Origin: Brevundimonas sp. NIBR11
GTDB lineage: Bacteria; Pseudomonadota; Alphaproteobacteria; Caulobacterales; Caulobacteraceae
Assembly: GCF_027912535.1 (NCBI RefSeq)
Contig: NZ_CP115465.1
Span: 355,001-419,000, forward strand
Length of the DNA: 64,000 nucleotides
Direction of reading: 5' to 3'
The notes below the pieces were generated by a model. The model searched no databases. It was not told the origin of the DNA and saw only the letters and a program-made list of their open reading frames with translations. A program made the translations under genes and the position numbers. Positions within the stretch are counted from its first letter, which is position 1. Every line of letters begins with the position of its first letter. This document shows, one piece after another, positions 24,573 to 33,496 of the stretch.

Positions 24573-24838
24573 TGCACGGGTCCGCGGGGCTCGATCAGCT
24601 CCCGGCCTTCCCCCAGCAGGATCAGCCGTTCCTCATCGTCGATCTGGACCAGGACCAGACGGCGGGCGGGGTCCAGGACCAGGGTCTCCACCACCTTCAG
24701 CCGGCGCTCGCCGCGCTCGGCGTTGAGTTTGGCCATCAGCTGGGGCGCGTAGCGACGCGCGGCCCAGGCGGCGAGGCCGATGAGGCCGAGGGTGAAGGCG
24801 AGCCCGAAGATGGCGCGCGCGAGATCGAGGAAATTCAT
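24569..24838 (-). CDS. fliO: Flagellar protein FliO
   Basis: 89 residues: one N-terminal membrane helix (about 8-28) followed by a small cytoplasmic beta domain with RLKVVETLVLDPARRLVLVQIDDEERLILLGE, the FliO signature. FliO assists assembly of the FliP ring of the flagellar export gate. It overlaps fliP by ATGA and is the first gene of the leftward fliO-fliP unit, divergent from flgBC-fliE. Confidence 0.92.
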   Translation of the reverse strand: MNFLDLARAIFGLAFTLGLIGLAAWAARRYAPQLMAKLNAERGERRLKVVETLVLDPARRLVLVQIDDEERLILLGEGRELIEPRGPVQ

Positions 24839-24883
24839 ACGGACAGGGCCCCGGCAGACGGGAGGGACCTTTAACCAACGTGG

Positions 24884-24898
24884 TTAACGCCTCGTTTA
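24884..24898. promoter_or_regulatory. CtrA-like box in the flgB/fliO divergent promoter
   Basis: TTAA, exactly seven bases, then TTTA: one mismatch to TTAA-N7-TTAA. Further TTAAC half sites flank it at 24871 (TTAACC) and 24911 (TTAACC), all inside the 178-base gap between fliO and flgB. In Caulobacter crescentus CtrA activates class II flagellar operons, so this placement is as expected. Confidence 0.6.
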
Positions 24899-25016
24899 GA
24901 TAAGGGCTCGTTAACCATGCAGGCGGCATTTTCTGCCGATGCGATCGTAATCGGTTGAGGCTCTCGAGCCGATGCCGTGAATCAGGTCGCCGCAGACATC
25001 AACGAGGACGATCCCG

Positions 25017-25433
25017 ATGGGCGTCGCCGACATTCCGCTTCTGAGCCAGATCAAGGGCCGGCTGACCTGGCTCGACGAGCGCCAGCGGCTGGTCGCCCAG
25101 AACGTGGCGAACGCCGACACGCCGGGCTATGTCGGGCGCGATCTGAAGGCGCCGGCCGACTTCGCGGCCGCCATGAACAACGGCGGCGGCCTGCGGATGG
25201 TGCAGACTTCGGCCGGCCACATGCCGATCGGCGGACCGAACGGGGCTCCGGCGGCGCGCTTCACCTCGGAGAAGTCACCCGATTCCGAGACCACCCTCGA
25301 CGGCAACGCGGTGGTGGTCGAGGAGCAGATGCTGAAGATGGCCGAGAGCCGCATGGCCTACGACGCCGCCATCGGCCTCTACACCAAGTCGATGGCCATG
25401 ATCACGCTCGCGGCCAAGGTTCCGGGCCGATGA
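25017..25433 (+). CDS. flgB: Flagellar basal-body rod protein FlgB
   Basis: 138 residues. The rod-protein N-terminus shows RQRLVAQNVANADTPGYVGRD, the conserved ANxxTPGY motif of axial proteins, and the C-terminal helix contains NAVVVEEQMLKMAESRMAYDAAIGLY. FlgB forms the proximal rod in the periplasm and is exported without a cleaved signal. It is the first of three genes, flgB-flgC-fliE, with gaps of 19 and 10 bases. Confidence 0.97.
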   Translation: MGVADIPLLSQIKGRLTWLDERQRLVAQNVANADTPGYVGRDLKAPADFAAAMNNGGGLRMVQTSAGHMPIGGPNGAPAARFTSEKSPDSETTLDGNAVVVEEQMLKMAESRMAYDAAIGLYTKSMAMITLAAKVPGR

Positions 25434-25452
25434 ACCGTAAGGGAAGCGCCCG

Positions 25453-25887
25453 ATGACCGACCCCATCCACGGCCGCAACGGCGGGCCGCGCAATTCGGCC
25501 ATGGCCGTCGCCGCCTCCGCCCTGACCGCGCAGCAGTCCCGCATGCGGATCATTGCCGAGAACATCGCCAACGCCGAATCGACGGCCCCGACCGCCGGGG
25601 GGCAGCCCTATCGCCGCCAGATTCCGGTCTTCGAGGCCCGCGGCATCGACGGCGCGACCGGCGTGTCACTGGCCGAGGTGCGGCCGGACCAGAGCGACTT
25701 CCGCCGCGAATACGATCCTTCGCACCCGGCGGCCGATGCCGACGGCTACGTGCTGAGACCCAATGTCGACACCCTGATCGAGGCCATGGACATGCGCGAG
25801 GCGCAGCGGGCCTACGAAGCCAATCTGAACGTCATCGAGACGGCGCGGGCGATGGACGCCCGCACGCTCGATATCCTGAAGCGATAG
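25453..25887 (+). CDS. flgC: Flagellar basal-body rod protein FlgC
   Basis: 144 residues. The N-terminal helix contains SRMRIIAENIANAEST and the C-terminal helix NVDTLIEAMDMREAQRAYEANLNVIETA, both diagnostic of FlgC. The central portion (PYRRQIPVFEA, YDPSHPAADADGYV) is also conserved. It is a proximal rod subunit and lies between flgB and fliE in the operon. Confidence 0.97.
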   Translation: MTDPIHGRNGGPRNSAMAVAASALTAQQSRMRIIAENIANAESTAPTAGGQPYRRQIPVFEARGIDGATGVSLAEVRPDQSDFRREYDPSHPAADADGYVLRPNVDTLIEAMDMREAQRAYEANLNVIETARAMDARTLDILKR

Positions 25888-25897
25888 GGCCTGATCC

Positions 25898-26203
25898 ATG
25901 TCGATGAATCCCTTGATGGCGGCTCGCGCCTACGCCCAGGCGCAGGGAAGCGGCGGGGCTTCGGCCGGCGCGGCGGCGGCCGGCGGGACCGAGTTCTCGC
26001 AGATGCTGACCAACGTCATGGGCGACATGACGCAGCAGACCCGAACCGCCGAGACCAACATGACCCAGGCGATCCAGGGTCAGGGTTCGATGATCGACGT
26101 GGTCACCTCGATCTCCAGCGCCGAGGCCTCCCTGCAAACCGTCATCGCGGTGCGGGACCAGGTGATCTCGGCGTATCAGGAGATCATGCGGATGCCGATC
26201 TAG
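25898..26203 (+). CDS. fliE: Flagellar hook-basal body protein FliE
   Basis: 101 residues. A flexible Gly/Ala-rich N-terminus is followed by two helices with EFSQMLTNVMGDMTQQ and the C-terminal SAEASLQTVIAVRDQVISAYQEIMRMPI, which is the FliE signature. FliE links the MS ring and export gate to the rod. It ends the flgBC-fliE unit; an inverted repeat follows. Confidence 0.95.
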   Translation: MSMNPLMAARAYAQAQGSGGASAGAAAAGGTEFSQMLTNVMGDMTQQTRTAETNMTQAIQGQGSMIDVVTSISSAEASLQTVIAVRDQVISAYQEIMRMPI

Positions 26204-26284
26204 GGCTTGGGGCTTAGGGCATGCCCGTGGTGACACCGGCCACTGACTTCGCTTCCTAAAGCCGAAGCCCTGAGTCCTAAGCCC
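26204..26284. repeat. GGGCTTAGG inverted repeat between fliE and the TPR/oxygenase gene
   Basis: The interval begins with a duplicated GGGCTTGGGGCTTAGGGC and ends with GCCCTGAGTCCTAAGCCC, giving an imperfect stem of about 17 bases around a 45-base loop. It separates two convergent genes and could end transcription both ways, although no T-run is present. Confidence 0.5.
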
Positions 26285-27634
26285 TCATCGGGGCTGCACG
26301 TCGAACGCGACCGTCAGACGTTCGCCACCGCCGGTGAAGGGTTCGGTGCCATGCCACATCCATGAGGGGAACAGGGCGACACGGCCGGGGCGGGGCTCAA
26401 TCCAGTGTTCGGGCGGCAGGTCGAAATCCACCCCGAGGCGACAGGCCCCGAACCTCAGCCAGCCCGCCTTCGGTTGATCGGGCGAGGGCTCGGGCGTCTC
26501 GACATAGAGCGCAGAGGAGACCCAGCCTCTCGGATGAATATGGTCGCTGTGGCGGCCCCCGGCGCTCAGGCGCACCGACCAGGCGCCGATGATCTCATGG
26601 CCCGATCCGGCGCGGCGGCTCATCGGGTCGTCCCGGCCCGCCATTGCGGCGATGAAGGTCCGGATCGGGGCGTCAAGGGCCTCGAACACCGCGTCCACGG
26701 CCGGATCGCCGGCGAAGCGCGGATCCAGCGCGGCCTGAACGCCCGAGCGGATCGACTGGCCGAGCGGCTGGGCCTGGAAGGGATGCAGGGCGCGCAGCGC
26801 GGTCGCGGTCTGTTCCAGCCAGGCGGTCCGGTCGGCGCCGTCGGGCGTGGCGAGGTCGAACGGGGCGGTCAGTCGCCCGTAGTCTTCGGCGGACAGGGCG
26901 CGCGGGTCGCCGACCACCCGCCAGGCGGCGTAGCGCAGGGCCAGGGCGTACTGGTCGTCCGGCGCCGCCGCCAGAAGGGCGTCGAGGCCCGGCAAGGCCT
27001 CGCCGGATCGCCCGCAGGCCATCAGGGCCGCGAGCCGGGCGGTTCGCGCTTCGGGATCGCCGGGGGCCGCTTCTGCGGCGGCCTCGGCCAGCTTCAGGGA
27101 CAGGACGGGATCGAAGCCGGCCGCGGCGGTCGAGGCGGCGAGATCGAGGAAGGCGGGGTGAGGGACGGCCAGCCAGGGCTCCAGCCCCCGCCAGGCCTCC
27201 TCGTCGCCCAGAATGTCCCGCGTGATGCGAGCGCGCAGGACCGCCAGCTGCGGCGTCGGGGCGGCCTTCAGCCGAGCTTCCAGCGGGGCGAGAGCCGCCA
27301 TTGCGTCGCCGGTGGTCATCCATATGAGCTGGGCCTTGTCGCGCAGCGCATCGGCATAGTCGGGGCGGCGCGCCAGGGCCTGGTCCAGCGCCTCCCCGGC
27401 CTCCGTCAGGCGGCTGAGGGACATGAGGGCGCGGGCCAGGACCAGCCAGGTCTCGGGCGCGTCGCCGCCCTTGGCGAAGGCCCGTCGCACGGCGTTCAAC
27501 GCCGCCGGCGCGTCGCCCATATCGCCCAGGGCCGCCGCCAGGTTGTGCTCGGCCACCGCGCTGGCGGGGCGGGCCGCCACCGCCTGCTCGAGGGCCCGAA
27601 GGCGCGCCGAGGCCTCGACGCCGTGAGGCGACAC
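26285..27634 (-). CDS. TPR protein with C-terminal 2OG-Fe(II) oxygenase domain
   Basis: 449 residues from the GTG at 27634, nine bases after the preceding gene; the longer open frame upstream is out-of-frame noise over that gene. Residues 1-270 are TPR-like helices (AVAEHNLAAALGDMGDAPAALNAVRRAF and similar). The C-terminal 120 residues look like a dioxygenase of the 2OG-FeII_Oxy_5 type: HSDHIHPRGWVSSALYVETP supplies the HxD-like iron ligands, and WMWHGTEPF with RLTVAFDV the distal histidine and arginine. Such TPR-oxygenase fusions are inferred protein or small-molecule hydroxylases; the substrate is unknown. Confidence 0.8.
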   Translation of the reverse strand: MSPHGVEASARLRALEQAVAARPASAVAEHNLAAALGDMGDAPAALNAVRRAFAKGGDAPETWLVLARALMSLSRLTEAGEALDQALARRPDYADALRDKAQLIWMTTGDAMAALAPLEARLKAAPTPQLAVLRARITRDILGDEEAWRGLEPWLAVPHPAFLDLAASTAAAGFDPVLSLKLAEAAAEAAPGDPEARTARLAALMACGRSGEALPGLDALLAAAPDDQYALALRYAAWRVVGDPRALSAEDYGRLTAPFDLATPDGADRTAWLEQTATALRALHPFQAQPLGQSIRSGVQAALDPRFAGDPAVDAVFEALDAPIRTFIAAMAGRDDPMSRRAGSGHEIIGAWSVRLSAGGRHSDHIHPRGWVSSALYVETPEPSPDQPKAGWLRFGACRLGVDFDLPPEHWIEPRPGRVALFPSWMWHGTEPFTGGGERLTVAFDVQPR

Positions 27635-27642
27635 GACGGGTC

Positions 27643-28176
27643 TCAGCGCTCGCGCCGCGCCCGGACGGAGCGCGAGCCCCCGACGCTGAGCAGATAGCTG
27701 CCGACCGCCCCCTGGCGGATGCGCACGGAGACGCCCGGTCCAACGCGGGCGGTGACCCGCTCCTGGTCGATCTGGCGCCAGGTCGATCCATCGGCGAGGA
27801 CGAAGGTCCATTGGCCCCGCCCGTCCTGGCGTCCGCTGGTCAGGGTGGTCTCGATCGCCTCGACCGGGTCGTCCTGCCGCAGCCGGCCGAACAGATTGGC
27901 GTTGTCCAGATCCAGGCCGAACAAGCGGGTGCGAGTCTCGCGCGCCTGGACCCGGTCGATGACCGTCACCTCGCCCTGTTGCTCGGCGGTGTCGAAGGCG
28001 GCGGCCGCTGCGTCGAAGCAGGCCAGCCGCGCCTCTGTCGCCACGACCGAGCGGCACGCCAGCAGGCCTTCGAGAAGGGCGGGGCGCGGCGGATTCGCCT
28101 GCTGCGCCGTGACCGCCGTCGGTGCAGACGCGAGGGCGGCGCTAGACAGCATCAGAAATACGTATTTCTCAATCAT
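27643..28176 (-). CDS. Exported hypothetical protein with a RLACFD motif
   Basis: 177 residues from the ATG at 28176, which directly precedes a signal peptide (MIEKYVFLMLSSAALASA...TAQQ); an ATG at 28191 would add five residues and neither has a strong ribosome site. The mature N-terminus has CRSVVATEARLACFDAAAAAF, a pattern of a conserved cysteine pair found in many small alphaproteobacterial periplasmic proteins. The remainder is beta-rich (WTFVLADGSTWRQI). Function is unknown. It is probably cotranscribed with the TPR-oxygenase gene that follows at nine bases. Confidence 0.75.
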   Translation of the reverse strand: MIEKYVFLMLSSAALASAPTAVTAQQANPPRPALLEGLLACRSVVATEARLACFDAAAAAFDTAEQQGEVTVIDRVQARETRTRLFGLDLDNANLFGRLRQDDPVEAIETTLTSGRQDGRGQWTFVLADGSTWRQIDQERVTARVGPGVSVRIRQGAVGSYLLSVGGSRSVRARRER

Positions 28177-28427
28177 GAGCGGAACATCCAAGAAGAACGG
28201 CGCATGCTTCTTACGCTGTATTTCGCCGGTTTCGGCAATGGGGAGGGGGCGTGGTGTGAATGTGACATGCTTTCACGAAAGCGTCGCGTTTTGGCCATCG
28301 TTTATTGACCGGTCGCTGGCCTGCGGTAACGCTTCCGACAAGCTCCGAATTCTGCGTTCGCGCGGGGTCGGGGCGGGCGGGCCGCTCAAGGGCTCGACCT
28401 CAAAATAAAGCTCATGGAGAAGCCCCT

Positions 28428-31412
28428 TTGATCGACACCCAATATCGTCGCCGACTTCTCGGCACCTCGATGTTCGCCGGCGCGGCCCTGGTCGCCGCCG
28501 CCTCCCTGATGGCCGCGCCCGCCATGGCGCAGTCGCAGGACGACGACCAGGATTCGGTTGACGATATCGTCGTCACCGGTTCGCGCATCGTCCGTCAGGA
28601 CTACGTCGCCAACTCGCCGATCGTCACGGTCAGCCAGGAAGACTTCCAGGCCACGGGTTCGGTCAACATCGACACCCTGATCAACGACCTGCCGCAGTTC
28701 ACGCCCGCCGCGAACGCCTCGTCGAACAACCCCTCGGCCGGTGGTCAGGCCAACGTGCAGCTGCGCGGTCTGGGCACGGGCCGCACCCTGGTGCTGCTGA
28801 ACGGCCGTCGCGTGATCCCGTCGAACGCCTCGTCGGTCGTCGACCTCAACATCCTGCCGACCGCCCTGATCTCGTCGATCGAAACGATCACGGGCGGCGC
28901 CTCGTCCACCTACGGCTCGGACGCCGTCGCCGGCGTGCTGAACTTCCTCCTGAACAACGACTTCGAGGGAGTCTCGCTGGACGTCCAGTACGGCGAATCG
29001 GACCGTAACGACGCCGGCACCGACTCGGTCAGCCTGACCGTCGGCGGCGACATCGCCGACGGCCGCGGTCACGCCATGCTGTCGCTGGCCTATTCGAACC
29101 GCGAACTTCTGTACAACGCCGACCGCGACTTCGCCTCGATCTCGGGCTTCTCGGGCACCTCGCCCCTGGGTTCGACCGTGTTCGAAGGCACCAACCTGCC
29201 CTCGAACGCCGTCGTCGCCAGCCTCATCCCGGGCGCGATCAACACCAACACCTTCGGCTTCAACAACAACGGCACGCTGTTCGCCTACCAGGGCGCGCGT
29301 GACTTCGTTTCGCCGGGCGGCATCGACTACGAAGGCTTCCGCACTGCGGGCCCGCTGCAGCAGACCGACTTCACCTACAACACCGGCCCGCTGAACTACA
29401 TGATCCTGCCGCAAACGCGTTACAACGCGTACGGTCAGGCCAGCTACGAGATCAACCCGGCCGCCGAGGTTTACACCGAGTTCTTGTTCTCGCAGTACGA
29501 AACCGCCAACGTCCTGGCCGCCACCCCGGCCGCCACGGGCACGGGCTTCCGCGTTCCGACGACCAACCCGTTCATCACGGCCGAACTCCGCGCCGTCCTG
29601 AACAGCCGTCCGAACCCGACCGCCAACTTCCAGCTGAACAAGCGCTTCAACGCGCTGGGCCCGCGCCAGGGCTCGGAAGCCTACTCGGTCTACCAGATCA
29701 CCACGGGCATCCGCGGCGACCTGGAAGGCACCCGTGACTGGACCTACGACGCCTACCTGTCTTACGGCCGCGTCGACAACGTCACGACCCAGTCGGGCAA
29801 CGTCTCGCGTTCGGCCGTTCAGCGCCTGCTGGACGCATCGGACGGCGGCGCCAGCCTCTGCGCCGGCGGCTTCAACCCGTTCGGTGAATCGGCCCTGAGC
29901 GCGGCTTGCGCCAGCTACATCGGCCGCCTGTCCAAGAACACGACGGTCACCGACCAGCGCGTCTTCGAAATCAACCTGCAGGGCGGTCTCTTCGACCTGC
30001 CGGCCGGTGAAGTTCGCGTCGCCCTCGGCGGAAGCTTCCGCGAACAGGACTACCGCTTCATCGCGGACTCGGGCCTGTCCGCCATGGCCCTGCTGCCCAC
30101 CGCTTCGGGCGCCCTGACCAACCAGTTCGACAACGCCGGCTTCAATGCGGGTCAGTCGCTGTTCGGTTCGGACCAGGTCTATGAAGGCTACGCCGAAATC
30201 CTGATCCCGCTGCTGTCCGACCTGCCGTTCATCCGCAGCCTGGAAACCAATCTCGGTTACCGTCTGTCGTCGTACGACACCGTCGGAAACGTCGAATCCT
30301 ACAAGGCTGACCTGAACTGGGAAATCTTCGAAGGTCTGCGCGCTCGCGGCGGCATCCAGCGCGCCGTCCGCGCGCCGTCGATCGGTGAACTGTTCGGTCC
30401 GCAGAACGTCAACTTCCCGTCGATCGGCGTGCCGGTTTCGACGGCCGGCGTTCGTCAGCTGTCGGGTGACCCCTGCGACATCCGCGGCGCCTATCGCGCT
30501 CCGGGCGCCGCCGGCGCCGCTGCTGTCCGCACCCTCTGCATCGCGCAGGGCGTGCCGGTCCAGATCGTCGACACCTACACCAACCCGAACCAGCAGACCC
30601 AGGGCCTGACCGGCGGCAACCCGAACCTGTTCGAGGAAACCGCTGACTCGTTCACCTACGGCATCGTGTGGCAGTCGCCGTTCTCCAGCCCCTGGCTGTC
30701 GAACCTTTCCGGCTCGCTCGATTACTACAAGATCGAGATCGAAGACGTTGTCGGCACCGTGTCGGTGACCGAACAGCTGCGTCGTTGCTTCAACTTCGAC
30801 GGCGTTTCGAACACCAGCTACTCGCCGACGAACACCTACTGCCAGCTGTTCCAGCGCGACCCGGGCACCGGCCAGCTGAACAACACGTTCGAAACCAACG
30901 CCAACCTGGGCACGCTGCGCACCTCGGGCGTGGACTTCCAGATCGACTGGCGCGCCGCGCTCGTCGACCTGGGCGCACCCGACTGGGGCCAACTGGCTCT
31001 GAACGTCACGGGCACCTGGCTCGAGAACTGGGAACGTCAGGACCTGCCGGGTTCGGACTTCACCAACCGTACGGGCACCATCTCGAACTCGTTCGGCCTG
31101 ACCCTGCCGGAGTGGAAATTCCTGACCTCGGTCAACTGGAACTCCGGTCCGCTTGGTCTGGGTCTGCGCTGGCGCTACCAGGGCGAAGTTGAGAACTTCA
31201 ACAACCGCGCCCAGGTCATCGACGCCATCGACTACTTCGACCTGAACGCCTCGTGGTCGGTCAACGACGCGGTCTCGCTGCGCGCCGGTGTGAACAACGT
31301 CACCGACGAACTGGCCCCGGTTTACGCCCCGGCCATCGCCTCGAACACCGACCCGTCCACGTACGATCTGCTGGGCCGTCGTTACTACGTCGGTCTGACC
31401 GCCCGCTTCTAA
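28428..31412 (+). CDS. TonB-dependent outer-membrane receptor (large, TTG start)
   Basis: 994 residues. The start is taken as the TTG at 28428: GGAGA stands eight bases before it, and it gives a good signal peptide ending APAMAQ. The plug domain shows DDIVVTGSRI, QLRGLGTGRTLVLLNGRRV and ETITGGASSTYGSDAVAGVLNF; the protein ends in YYVGLTARF, a normal beta-signal. It imports an unknown ligand across the outer membrane with TonB energy. Codon choice is markedly different from its neighbours (frequent GAA, GGT, CGT, TCG/AAC), suggesting very high expression. It lies beside the 5-oxoprolinase locus but on the other strand. Confidence 0.94.
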   Translation: MIDTQYRRRLLGTSMFAGAALVAAASLMAAPAMAQSQDDDQDSVDDIVVTGSRIVRQDYVANSPIVTVSQEDFQATGSVNIDTLINDLPQFTPAANASSNNPSAGGQANVQLRGLGTGRTLVLLNGRRVIPSNASSVVDLNILPTALISSIETITGGASSTYGSDAVAGVLNFLLNNDFEGVSLDVQYGESDRNDAGTDSVSLTVGGDIADGRGHAMLSLAYSNRELLYNADRDFASISGFSGTSPLGSTVFEGTNLPSNAVVASLIPGAINTNTFGFNNNGTLFAYQGARDFVSPGGIDYEGFRTAGPLQQTDFTYNTGPLNYMILPQTRYNAYGQASYEINPAAEVYTEFLFSQYETANVLAATPAATGTGFRVPTTNPFITAELRAVLNSRPNPTANFQLNKRFNALGPRQGSEAYSVYQITTGIRGDLEGTRDWTYDAYLSYGRVDNVTTQSGNVSRSAVQRLLDASDGGASLCAGGFNPFGESALSAACASYIGRLSKNTTVTDQRVFEINLQGGLFDLPAGEVRVALGGSFREQDYRFIADSGLSAMALLPTASGALTNQFDNAGFNAGQSLFGSDQVYEGYAEILIPLLSDLPFIRSLETNLGYRLSSYDTVGNVESYKADLNWEIFEGLRARGGIQRAVRAPSIGELFGPQNVNFPSIGVPVSTAGVRQLSGDPCDIRGAYRAPGAAGAAAVRTLCIAQGVPVQIVDTYTNPNQQTQGLTGGNPNLFEETADSFTYGIVWQSPFSSPWLSNLSGSLDYYKIEIEDVVGTVSVTEQLRRCFNFDGVSNTSYSPTNTYCQLFQRDPGTGQLNNTFETNANLGTLRTSGVDFQIDWRAALVDLGAPDWGQLALNVTGTWLENWERQDLPGSDFTNRTGTISNSFGLTLPEWKFLTSVNWNSGPLGLGLRWRYQGEVENFNNRAQVIDAIDYFDLNASWSVNDAVSLRAGVNNVTDELAPVYAPAIASNTDPSTYDLLGRRYYVGLTARF

Positions 31413-31437
31413 GGCGCGTCAAACGGCTGAAAGTTGG

Positions 31438-31470
31438 GGGGCGGCCGAGCGATCGGCCGCCCCTTTCCTT
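31438..31470 (+). terminator. Rho-independent terminator of the TonB receptor gene
   Basis: An 11-bp stem GGGGCGGCCGA / TCGGCCGCCCC with a GCGA loop 25 bases after the stop, followed by TTTCCTTT. Confidence 0.8.
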
Positions 31471-31518
31471 TGCGCGAATACCTGGGAAGGCCTCGAATCT
31501 TCCGAAGGCTGGCGTCGC

Positions 31519-32529
31519 TCAGGCGAGAAGGGCCAGAAGGGCGAAACTGGCCAGCCAGTGCTCGCCCATGTAGTCGCCGGTGACATGGGGCATGGAGGCG
31601 TCGAGGTGATCCCCGGCCGCCTTCAGGACGACGGGGCGACGCGGGTCGGACGCGGGTAGTGCCGAGGCGATCCCGCGCCAGCACCAGGCGCGCGACAGGT
31701 TCAGACCGTCGAGATGGGCGATCTTGCCGTCCGAGCGATCGCTGACCTTGGCGGGGAGGAACAGGGTCGCGGGCTCGCGTTGCGCGAGGCGTGGAAGATG
31801 GAGATCGAACCAGGATCCGAAGTCTTGATCCTGCATCACGCGACGCATCAGTTCGCTCATCATCAGGGTCGGGGAGAGGAACTCGTCCTGCGACGGCTCC
31901 CAGGCCTGATTGTCCCGGTCGTTCGCGTACCAGCGCAAGGCGGTGGATCGACATAGGTCGGCCAGCGCGTCGTCGCCGGCGACCTCGGCGTAGTCGAGCG
32001 CAAGCCGCAGGGCGAAGGCGGTGTTGTAGTGGGTTCCCACACGAACCGGATAGGTCGAGATCGGCAGGAAATCCTTGAACCGCTGGGCGAAGGCGACGGC
32101 GAGAGGACGCAGCGTCTCGGCCCAGCCCCTGCCGCGCAGGTCGGCGTGTTGCTCCAGCTCGGCCTGCAGCTTCAGAAGCCAGCCCCAACCGTAGGGGCGC
32201 TCGAAACCTCGGGCGTAAGGGCGGTCCAGATAGGCGACCTCGACGGCCACGTTCTCCGGCGTGAACAGGCGGTCCGCCAGATCGGCGATAAGGTGCGCCT
32301 CGGGCGCATCTGGATAAAGGCGGCGCAGGGTGAACAGGGTCCACCAGCCGTGGACGCAGGAATGCCAGTCGAAACTGCCGAAGAAGATCGGGTGGAGCGC
32401 GCGAGGGCCCTGCGCATCCTGCGGCCCGTTCAGGACATGGTCCAGCTTGTGCGGATACTCGCGGGTGACGTGACCCAGCGCCGCCTGGGCGAAACGGGCG
32501 GCGGTCTGGGCGTCGAGGGCATGAGGCAT
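31519..32529 (-). CDS. DUF2891 protein (putative hydrolase or isomerase, alpha/alpha-barrel type)
   Basis: 336 residues from the ATG at 32529, one base after the DUF979 stop; the upstream ATG at 32553 overlaps that gene. The DUF2891 signature FFGSFDWHSCVHGWWTL is near residue 52, with later GWGWLLKLQ, YPVRVGTHYNTAFAL and NLSRAWCWR. Conserved Trp/His residues and helical repeats resemble six-hairpin glycosidase-like folds, but no activity is established. It ends the OPLAH-DUF969-DUF979-DUF2891 series, so I infer it acts on the same substrate. Confidence 0.87.
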   Translation of the reverse strand: MPHALDAQTAARFAQAALGHVTREYPHKLDHVLNGPQDAQGPRALHPIFFGSFDWHSCVHGWWTLFTLRRLYPDAPEAHLIADLADRLFTPENVAVEVAYLDRPYARGFERPYGWGWLLKLQAELEQHADLRGRGWAETLRPLAVAFAQRFKDFLPISTYPVRVGTHYNTAFALRLALDYAEVAGDDALADLCRSTALRWYANDRDNQAWEPSQDEFLSPTLMMSELMRRVMQDQDFGSWFDLHLPRLAQREPATLFLPAKVSDRSDGKIAHLDGLNLSRAWCWRGIASALPASDPRRPVVLKAAGDHLDASMPHVTGDYMGEHWLASFALLALLA

Positions 32530-32530
32530 G

Positions 32531-33496
32531 TCAGAACCGGAAGGCGAGGGCATACATCAGGGCGATGTTGACCAATAGCAGGATCAAGGCGGTCGGGGCC
32601 TGGGCCCGGATGACGCCGTTGAAGGCGGCGTTGCGGTCGGGCAACTCCAGCAGGTTCGCCGGCACGACGTTGAAGTTGGCGGCCATCGGCGTCAGCAGGG
32701 TGCCGCAGAAGCCGGCCAGCATGCCGATGGCGCAGACGATGGCGGTGTCGCCGCCGAACTGACCCACCACGAAGGGCAGGCCGATGGCGGCGGTCATGAC
32801 CGGGAAGGCGGCGAAGGCGTTGCCCATGACCACGGTGAACAGCGCCATGCCCAGGCAGTAGGCGATGACGGCGACCAGCGGCGAACTCATCGGCACGGTC
32901 TGGGTGACGACCTCTCCGACCACGCCGCCGACGTTGGAGGCGAGGAAGATGGCCCCGAGCGCGGCCAGCATCTGGGGCAGCAGGACGGCCCAGCCGATGG
33001 AATCGATCAGGCGGCGGCCCTCGTGCAGGGGCGCGGTCGCGGGCGGGCGCAGCCAGGCCACGGCCGCGACCAGGGCGATCACGCAGCCAAGCGCCAGGGC
33101 GATCAGGGTGGTCTGGGTCGAGGACAGCAGGGCCGCGCCCCACTCGGTATGTTTGGCGGCCAGGGTCCCGCCGACGGCGACGACGGGCACGATCAGGGCG
33201 GGCAGGAACAGGACGTTGCCGCGCCGGGCGGCGCTGTCGCGGCGCTGTTCGGGCGTGGTGGTGTCGGGCTTGCCGACCCCGAGCTTCGACAGGCCGCCCA
33301 GCGCGACGAGGGCGACGACGAGCAGGCCGTTGCCGAGACCGCCGAGATAAGAACCGAACAGCATGGATCCGGCCAGCAGCCCCCAGAACAGGGTGCTGCG
33401 GATGCGGGTCGGATGGGCAGCGTCGCGCAAAGTCAGGATAGCGAAGGCGGCGAACATCAGTCCGACGAGGACGTAGACCTGTTCCAGGGTGATCAT
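32531..33496 (-). CDS. DUF979 membrane protein (putative transporter subunit)
   Basis: 321 residues with about nine or ten hydrophobic segments. Landmarks of DUF979 include FWGLLAGSMLFGSYLGGLGNG, GNAFAAFPVMTAAIGLPFVV and GFCGTLLTPMAANFNVVPANLLEL, the last a transporter-like re-entrant motif. It overlaps DUF969 by four bases (ATGA), and the two families nearly always occur as a pair. I recall such pairs next to pyroglutamyl-peptidase genes in Firmicutes, which together with the OPLAH neighbour suggests 5-oxoproline or pyroglutamyl-peptide uptake. This function is inference. Confidence 0.9.
   Translation of the reverse strand: MITLEQVYVLVGLMFAAFAILTLRDAAHPTRIRSTLFWGLLAGSMLFGSYLGGLGNGLLVVALVALGGLSKLGVGKPDTTTPEQRRDSAARRGNVLFLPALIVPVVAVGGTLAAKHTEWGAALLSSTQTTLIALALGCVIALVAAVAWLRPPATAPLHEGRRLIDSIGWAVLLPQMLAALGAIFLASNVGGVVGEVVTQTVPMSSPLVAVIAYCLGMALFTVVMGNAFAAFPVMTAAIGLPFVVGQFGGDTAIVCAIGMLAGFCGTLLTPMAANFNVVPANLLELPDRNAAFNGVIRAQAPTALILLLVNIALMYALAFRF

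Noticed and set aside
26285..28057. A 590-residue version of the TPR-oxygenase protein
   Set aside because: The first 141 codons overlap the exported RLACFD gene in another frame and are Arg/Gly-rich; the GTG at 27634 fits the spacing and the start of the TPR region.
28386..30992. An 868-codon open frame antisense to the TonB receptor
   Set aside because: Composition is Val/Asp/Arg/Gly-rich as expected for the mirror of a strongly biased gene; no domain is visible and the receptor on the + strand is unambiguous.
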